Of a stretch of DNA of 56,908 nucleotides, positions 52,757-56,908 are shown one piece after another. The DNA lies in assembly GCF_049274025.1 (NCBI RefSeq), contig NZ_JBASRV010000056.1. The stretch is one strand, 5' to 3'. Every line of letters starts with the position of its first letter. The stretch's first letter is position 1. A program made the position numbers and the translations under genes. The notes under the pieces were generated by a model. The model saw nothing but the letters and a program-made list of their open reading frames with translations. It searched no databases and was not told the DNA's origin. The DNA comes from Miniphocaeibacter sp012841535 (GTDB lineage: Bacteria > Bacillota > Clostridia > Tissierellales > Peptoniphilaceae).

Positions 52757-53261
52757 ATTAGATTATGATTTTTTTAATAGAGATATTTTATTAGTAGCAG
52801 AGGATTTAATCGGTAAAACATTGGTTTTTAAAAATACTAAGTATATTGTATCTGAATTGGGAATTTATAGAGGAGAAGAAGATACTGCTTGCCATGCTAG
52901 TAAAGGTTTAACCAATAGAACAAAAATATTATATGATGAAGCAGGAACTATATATGTTTATCTTTGTTATGGAATTCATAATATGTTTAATATTGTTACC
53001 GGCAACAAAGGTCAGCCACAAGCTATATTAATACGAGGACTTAATAATATATATGGACCAGGTAAAATTACAAAAAAATTAGGAATAGATAGAAGTTTAA
53101 ATGGAAAAACTGTTTTTAGTAAAGATTTATATTTTGAGGATAATAAAAAAACATATAATTTCCATAGAAATAAACGTATAGGTATTAATTATGCCAATGA
53201 AATAGATAGAAATCGATTATGGAATTTTAAAATAGAAGAAAAGGATTTGAATTATGGATAA
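52749..53261 (+). CDS. mpg: DNA-3-methyladenine glycosylase (Mpg/AAG family), atypical active site
   Basis: Family function: removal of alkylated purines, hypoxanthine and ethenoadenine. 170 residues, slightly short. Family features: FFNRDILLVAEDLIGKTLV, YRGEEDTACHA, NRTKILYDEAGTIYVYLCYG, HNMFNIVTG and ILIRGL. By eye-alignment to human AAG, Tyr127 and His136 match Tyr40 and His49, but the catalytic Glu125 (second Glu of ETEAY) is Gly38 in SELGIY. The gene is open and has good spacing, so it is not a plain pseudogene. It may be inactive, specialised, or misaligned by one or two residues. Confidence 0.85.
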   Translation: MNKLDYDFFNRDILLVAEDLIGKTLVFKNTKYIVSELGIYRGEEDTACHASKGLTNRTKILYDEAGTIYVYLCYGIHNMFNIVTGNKGQPQAILIRGLNNIYGPGKITKKLGIDRSLNGKTVFSKDLYFEDNKKTYNFHRNKRIGINYANEIDRNRLWNFKIEEKDLNYG

Positions 53262-53733
53262 AATTGATAGTTTTAAAGTAGATCATTTAAATTTACTACC
53301 AGGTATTTACGTTTCACGAAAAGATTTTTTAGGGACAAATTGTTTAACAACATTTGATATTAGAATCACTAGGCCTAATTTTGAGCCAGTAATGAACACA
53401 GCTGAGATTCATACCATTGAACATCTAGGAGCAACCTTTCTACGTAATAACAGTGAATTTAAAGATAAGGTCATATATTTTGGTCCTATGGGATGTCGAA
53501 CAGGATTTTACTTAATTTTATCTGGAGATTATAAATCTAAGGATATTGTAGAACTTTTAAAAGACATGTTTAGGTATATTATAGATTATAATGATGAAAT
53601 ACCTGGAGCAACAGCTAAAGACTGTGGAAATTATTTAGATATGAATTTATCTATGGCAAAATATATAAGTAAAAAATATTTAAATGATGTTTTAAATAAC
53701 ATAAATGAAAAAAATCTAAACTATCCTGATTAA
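53254..53733 (+). CDS. luxS: S-ribosylhomocysteine lyase LuxS
   Basis: Cleaves S-ribosylhomocysteine to homocysteine and the autoinducer-2 precursor, in the activated methyl cycle. 159 residues: metal ligands His53 and His57 in HTIEH, and Cys124 in KDCGNYL; catalytic Cys81 in GPMGCRTGF. Overlaps mpg by eight bases and ends at a bidirectional terminator. AI-2 signalling cannot be concluded from the enzyme alone. Confidence 0.97.
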   Translation: MDKIDSFKVDHLNLLPGIYVSRKDFLGTNCLTTFDIRITRPNFEPVMNTAEIHTIEHLGATFLRNNSEFKDKVIYFGPMGCRTGFYLILSGDYKSKDIVELLKDMFRYIIDYNDEIPGATAKDCGNYLDMNLSMAKYISKKYLNDVLNNINEKNLNYPD

Positions 53734-53746
53734 GATAGTTTAGGTT
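53713..53746. terminator. Bidirectional terminator between luxS and the cyclophilin gene
   Basis: AATCTAAACTATC and GATAGTTTAGGTT form a 13-bp stem with one G-T pair. TTTTTT follows on the plus strand, and a seven-base T-run follows on the minus strand. Confidence 0.85.
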
Positions 53747-53748
53747 TT

Positions 53749-54354
53749 TTATAATATTTCTATGTTCTTTATTTTAATCTCCTCAATAGGTTTGTCATTA
53801 ATTCCAACTTCACTACTGGCGATTTCATCAACAATATCCATTCCACTATAAACATGGCCAAAAACTGTATGTTTAAAATCTAACCAAAAAGTCCCTCCAA
53901 ATTTTTCATATGCATCGATAATATCTTTAGGGTATCCATCTTCTTCTTCCATATCTCGCATTTGTTTAATATAATTAGGTTCTGTATTGTTTTTTTGAAC
54001 TATAAAAAACTGGCTACCATTGGTGTTTGGGCCCGCATTAGCCATTGATAATGCTCCTCTGAAATTTCTATAATTTAAATCAAATTCATCTTTGAAAGGT
54101 TTATTCCAAATACTATTTCCACCTCTGCCCGTTCCTTCAGGATCACCTGTTTGAACCATAAAATCATTAATAACTCTATGGAAAATAACATTATCATAAT
54201 ATCCTTTTTTAGCTAATGTTATAAAATTTTCTACAGCTAATGGAGCAATATTAGGAAATAATTTCACCTTAATTGTTCCTTTTGTAGTATTAATATTTGC
54301 CAGTATATCTGAATTTTTTAATTCATCAAATTGATGTAAAGTCATTTTATTCAC
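53749..54354 (-). CDS. Cyclophilin-type peptidyl-prolyl isomerase
   Basis: Cis-trans isomerisation of proline bonds. 201 residues: FHRVINDFMVQTGDPEGTG with the catalytic Arg, SQFFIVQ, and HTVFGHVYSGMDIVDEI. It has no signal peptide, so it is probably cytoplasmic. An insert around residues 120-150 (MRDMEEEDGYPKDIID) is typical of some clostridial cyclophilins. Overlaps the response-regulator gene by eight bases. Confidence 0.93.
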   Translation of the reverse strand: MNKMTLHQFDELKNSDILANINTTKGTIKVKLFPNIAPLAVENFITLAKKGYYDNVIFHRVINDFMVQTGDPEGTGRGGNSIWNKPFKDEFDLNYRNFRGALSMANAGPNTNGSQFFIVQKNNTEPNYIKQMRDMEEEDGYPKDIIDAYEKFGGTFWLDFKHTVFGHVYSGMDIVDEIASSEVGINDKPIEEIKIKNIEIL

Positions 54355-55060
54355 CTGCTTCTAAATTTCCATAATAATAGCCTTTACCCCACTTGGTTTT
54401 AATAATTAGGCCATCATTATCAAAGATTTTTTCTCTTAATCTTTTTATATGAACATCTACAGTACGTAAATGTCCTTCATAATTTTCATCCCAAATTTCT
54501 TTTGCTAAGTCTATTCTAGAGTAGACTTTACCAGAATTTGAAACTAAAATATATAAAAGGTCAAATTCCTTACCGGTTAAGTCTATATCTTCTCCCTTTA
54601 GGGTAACCTTCCTTCCAACAATATTAAATTCAAAATCATCAAATATGATAATATTTTCTTTTTCTTGCTCAATCATATTATCATCTTGAGGTTTTGCTAC
54701 TCTTCTAATAATAGCCCTTATACGAGCTTTTAGTTCTAAGATGTTAAAAGGATATACAATATAGTCATCTGCTCCGTATTCTAAAGCCAATACTTTTTGT
54801 ATGTCATCATTAACATCTGTAACAAAAATAGTTGGAATATCCCTTATATCATTTAATTTCTTCTTTAGGTCTAATCCAGTACCATCGCTATAATTCATAT
54901 CAAGTAAAATTATATCGAATTCAAAATTATTAACTTTTTCAATAGATTCTGCAATAGTACTTGTAGTTGTAATAATATAATTAGGATCATCAGAAAAATT
55001 ATATAATATTTCATTTTTATATTTTGATTCTGGAAACGATAATAGTACATTAAGTTCCAT
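54347..55060 (-). CDS. OmpR/PhoB-type response regulator with an atypical receiver
   Basis: 237 residues. The receiver (1-120) keeps Asp54 in IILLDMNYSDG and a Thr in IFVTDVND, but the N-terminal acidic pair is missing (NVLLSFPES instead of a VDDD-like motif) and the conserved Lys of KPF is Tyr (DYIVYPF). The C-terminal winged helix (about 140-235) with LTGKEFDLLYIL, RTVDVHIKRLREKI and KTKWGKGYYY is intact. I start at the ATG at 55060 after GAGGTG. No histidine kinase is nearby, so it is an orphan, possibly phosphorylation-independent. Target genes are unknown. Confidence 0.9.
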   Translation of the reverse strand: MELNVLLSFPESKYKNEILYNFSDDPNYIITTTSTIAESIEKVNNFEFDIILLDMNYSDGTGLDLKKKLNDIRDIPTIFVTDVNDDIQKVLALEYGADDYIVYPFNILELKARIRAIIRRVAKPQDDNMIEQEKENIIIFDDFEFNIVGRKVTLKGEDIDLTGKEFDLLYILVSNSGKVYSRIDLAKEIWDENYEGHLRTVDVHIKRLREKIFDNDGLIIKTKWGKGYYYGNLEAGE

Positions 55061-55081
55061 TTTACACCTCAATCATATATA

Positions 55082-56113
55082 TTATACTAAATATATATAC
55101 TTTTCTTTTAAACTTTCTACTTCTCCAATAATTTCTGAGTCTATATTATTTTTCTCTAAATCCTTTTTTAAAGATATAGCCTCATCTTTAGGAAGACTAA
55201 ATAATAACCCTCCTGAAGTTTGTGGATCAAAAATAATATCTGTAAAATCATCTTTTATTTTATATTCAATATTTTCACCTACAAAATGTTTGTTATTATA
55301 AGTACCTGCAGGAATTAATCCAAAATTAAAAAATTCTTTTGTTCCTTCAATAATTGGAATATTGTTAAAATGTAAATTTATACTACAATTACTTCCCTTA
55401 GCCATTTCATATAAATGGCCAGCTAGTCCAAAACCTGTAATATCGGTACAACTATTTATATTATAGTTCTCTGCTACTATTTTAGCATACTTGTTTAAAG
55501 TTGACATTGTTTCAATAGCTTTTAGTTCTATTTTTTTATCGACAATGCCACCTTTAATAGCAGTGTTAATAACTCCAGTACCTATAGGTTTTGTTAAAAT
55601 TAGGTAATCATTAGATTTACAATTAGAGTTAGTCCAGATTTTATTTGGATGTACAAAACCTGAAACAGATAAGCCATATTTTGGTTCATCATCTTGAACT
55701 GTGTGACCACCAGCTAAAATACAATCTGCTTCATTTACTTTCTCAAATCCGCCTTTTAGAATTTCGGCTAAAACACTTGGATCTAAGCAATTAGGAAAAC
55801 AAACAATATTCATTGCAATTTTAGGGTCCCCTCCCATTGCATAAACGTCTGAAAGAGAGTTTGCAGCAGCAATTCTGCCATAATGATAGGGATCATCTAC
55901 AATAGGCGTGAAAAAATCCAAAGTTTGAATTAGTGCTAAGTCTTCATTTATTTTATAAACTGCAGCATCGTCTGAAGTTTCTAAACCTACAATTAAATTT
56001 TCGTCATTATTCTTTGGTAAATTACACAAAACTTGTGCAAGGACATCAGGTCCGAATTTAGCAGCTCAGCCAGAAGTTTTTGCATAATTAGTCATTTTTA
56101 TTTCATTATCCAT
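55082..56113 (-). CDS. selD: Selenide, water dikinase SelD, itself a selenoprotein (Sec16)
   Basis: Makes selenophosphate, the selenium donor for selenocysteine and 2-selenouridine. The frame continues upstream of position 56029 through a TGA at 56068-56066 to an ATG at 56113. The extended N-terminus reads MDNEIKMTNYAKTSG-U-AAKFGPD: the TGA replaces the catalytic Cys of SelD three residues before its essential Lys (here Lys19). A GGAGAA-type ribosome binding site precedes the ATG. Total 343 residues, normal for SelD; also visible are GLETSDDAAVY, ILAGGHTVQDDEP and DPQTSGGLLFS. A hairpin lies just after the TGA. It follows comEA by nine bases. Confidence 0.95.
56041..56068 (-). promoter_or_regulatory. 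Sec codon and candidate bacterial SECIS hairpin in selD
   Basis: After the TGA (56068-56066) come 12 bases, then GGAC-CTGAT-GTCC, a 4-bp G+C-rich stem with a 5-base loop containing a G. The loop starts 16 bases after the UGA, about where SelB-recognised loops lie in known bacterial SECIS elements. The stem is short, so the SECIS call is tentative; the Sec reading itself is firmer. Confidence 0.6.
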
Positions 56114-56122
56114 TTTTTCTCC

Positions 56123-56701
56123 TTAATAAACAGAAATTAAATCTTTTAATCCCTCAAAGGTCTTTTCTCCAATTCCTGAAATATTCATTAAATCTTCAAT
56201 TTTCTTAAAATTGTTCTCTTCCCTATATTTTAAAATAGCATTGGCTCTCGTTTCTCCAATACCTGGTAGTAACATTAATTCTTCTTTAGAAGCAGAATTA
56301 ATATTAATAAGCAGGGAATCAGATTCTTCTTTAGAATTATTTTCACCTTGGTTTTCATTAGAGTTTTTAGTTGGAATAAATATTTTCATCTCATCTTCTA
56401 ATTTTTGGGCTAAATTTATGTTTTTCAAATCGGCTTTATTAGTAACTCCCCCAGCTTTAGAAATAGCATCATTTACTCTATTATCATTATTAAATTCATA
56501 GAGTCCAGGATTATTAACTTCACCATCTACATGGACGAAAATATTTTCTGTTTTAAGGGAAACATCCGTTGAAGTTAAGTTGTTGTTTTTTATTTCTCTA
56601 AAATCTAATTTAGAGTTATTTTTACTTGAAATAAAACCGTATATGGCGAAAACAATTACAAGAATACCAATAATAATTTTGTCTTTATTAATATTTTTCA
56701 T
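56123..56701 (-). CDS. comEA: ComEA-family competence protein (SLBB + helix-hairpin-helix)
   Basis: Membrane-anchored DNA-binding protein for transformation. 192 residues: one N-terminal membrane segment (about 8-25), a short linker, an SLBB domain (about 48-105, IFVHVDGEVNNPGLYEF), an Asn/Glu-rich linker, and a tandem HhH domain (about 132-190) with INSASKEELMLLPGIGETRA and LMNISGIGEKTFEGL. I start at the ATG at 56701 after AGAGGA. It is separated from comEC by 14 kb and heads comEA-selD-response regulator-cyclophilin. Confidence 0.92.
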   Translation of the reverse strand: MKNINKDKIIIGILVIVFAIYGFISSKNNSKLDFREIKNNNLTSTDVSLKTENIFVHVDGEVNNPGLYEFNNDNRVNDAISKAGGVTNKADLKNINLAQKLEDEMKIFIPTKNSNENQGENNSKEESDSLLININSASKEELMLLPGIGETRANAILKYREENNFKKIEDLMNISGIGEKTFEGLKDLISVY

Positions 56702-56752
56702 AATATCCTCTTTAAATATCATAGCATTAAAATATATTTTTTGCTATTAAAA

Positions 56753-56772
56753 AAGCACCCTAATGGGTGCTT
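56753..56772 (-). terminator. Terminator upstream of comEA, cut off from its gene by an IS
   Basis: AAGCACCC/GGGTGCTT, 8-bp stem with loop TAAT, followed on the minus strand by TTTTTTAAT. The gene it serves must lie on the minus strand to the right, beyond the IS end that begins ten bases away. Confidence 0.8.
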
Positions 56773-56782
56773 GAAAATTATT

Positions 56783-56908
56783 GGTTCTATAATTTATAGT
56801 GTTGATGGAAATAAATCCATTAGCACTATTTTTTATTGGAATATAAAAGAATAGACAAATTATTCACTTTTCCTATAAAATATATGCTACCACACAAAAT
56901 ATAAAGGA
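56783..56908 (+). mobile_element. Left terminus of an ISL3-like insertion sequence (partial)
   Basis: GGTTCTATAATTTATAGTGTTG... at 56783-56808 is the inverted counterpart of 101-126. The remaining hundred bases are AT-rich with no complete gene. The window ends with AAAGGA, which would suit the ribosome binding site of a transposase starting just beyond the edge. The element would extend to the right. The family is inferred from the terminus and not proven by a transposase. Confidence 0.6.

Noticed and set aside
52749..53261. mpg as a pseudogene
   Set aside because: The frame is intact, overlaps its neighbours by eight bases on each side and keeps other conserved motifs; only one key residue differs.
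55082..56029. SelD starting at the TTG at 56029
   Set aside because: It would lose the catalytic residue and Lys and has no ribosome binding site; the frame through the UGA restores a full-length protein.
1..56908. The 6 bases ATTATT flank the IS end on both sides of the window, as if one IS closed a 57-kb circle
   Set aside because: The match is AT-only and short, ISL3 elements make 8-bp duplications (AAATTATT and ATTATTAG do not agree), and the content is core chromosomal.
1..56908. CRISPR arrays, tRNA or rRNA genes, riboswitches of known class
   Set aside because: No regularly spaced repeats, no cloverleaf or rRNA-like sequence and no recognisable riboswitch consensus was seen in the intergenic regions.

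Overview
The window is about 57 kb of AT-rich (roughly 30% G+C by eye) bacterial chromosome packed with housekeeping genes. The gene families, the AGGAGG-type ribosome binding sites, the hrcA-grpE-dnaK-dnaJ cluster with a CIRCE operator, the cggR-gap-pgk-tpiA-gpmI-eno operon and the divergent lexA/yneA pair all point to a Firmicute (Bacillota). Very low G+C, a selenocysteine-containing SelD and compacted clusters suggest an anaerobic Tissierellia/Peptoniphilaceae-like or clostridial organism; that placement is inference. No rRNA, tRNA, CRISPR array or prophage was seen, and no stretch longer than about 240 bases lacks a gene.

Layout. 1-126 and 56783-56908 are matching, oppositely facing termini of an insertion sequence (probably ISL3 family), so the window runs from one IS copy to another. 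168-1316: lexA and divergent yneA with three LexA boxes between them. 1330-4478: a Xer-type recombinase, an aminotransferase and a PHP phosphoesterase. 4542-13448: ftsK, pgsA, recA, a four-gene nuclease/ATPase module that looks like a split SbcD-SbcC (Mre11-Rad50) complex, and rny. 13485-16427: dut, pnp, rpsO. 16527-23842: the translation/transcription operon rimP-nusA-rnpM-infB-rbfA-nrnA-truB-ribF. 23950-26447: nfeD, floA, an unknown membrane-anchored protein and rpsU. 26543-37601: lepA, hemW, the heat-shock operon, prmA, rsmE, mtaB and hinT. 37613-42500: two tandem signal peptidases, divergent rpsT, holA and comEC. 42569-49596: the CggR-controlled glycolytic operon. 49604-51571: trmL, nth, nfo. 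51589-53746: rodA-mpg-luxS on the plus strand. 53749-56701: comEA, selD, an atypical response regulator and a cyclophilin.

How it fits together. The left third is dominated by genome maintenance: SOS control (LexA, YneA, RecA), chromosome translocation (FtsK), Xer recombination, dUTPase and the SbcCD-like module. The middle couples transcription, RNA turnover and ribosome assembly with protein folding and ribosome modification. The right third holds central glycolysis, base-excision repair (Nth, Nfo, Mpg), cell-wall elongation, the activated methyl cycle/AI-2 and selenium metabolism.

Most notable points: (1) selD has an in-frame UGA, read as selenocysteine at the catalytic position, so the gene begins 84 bases upstream of where a standard ORF caller starts it; (2) the SbcC/Rad50 ATPase is split exactly at its CPYC zinc-hook motif into separate proteins with a small coiled-coil protein between; (3) Mpg has Gly where the catalytic Glu is expected; (4) the response regulator lacks the acidic pair and the conserved Lys of a phosphorylatable receiver; (5) a perfect 14-bp inverted repeat sits at the predicted transcription start of the Xer recombinase gene.
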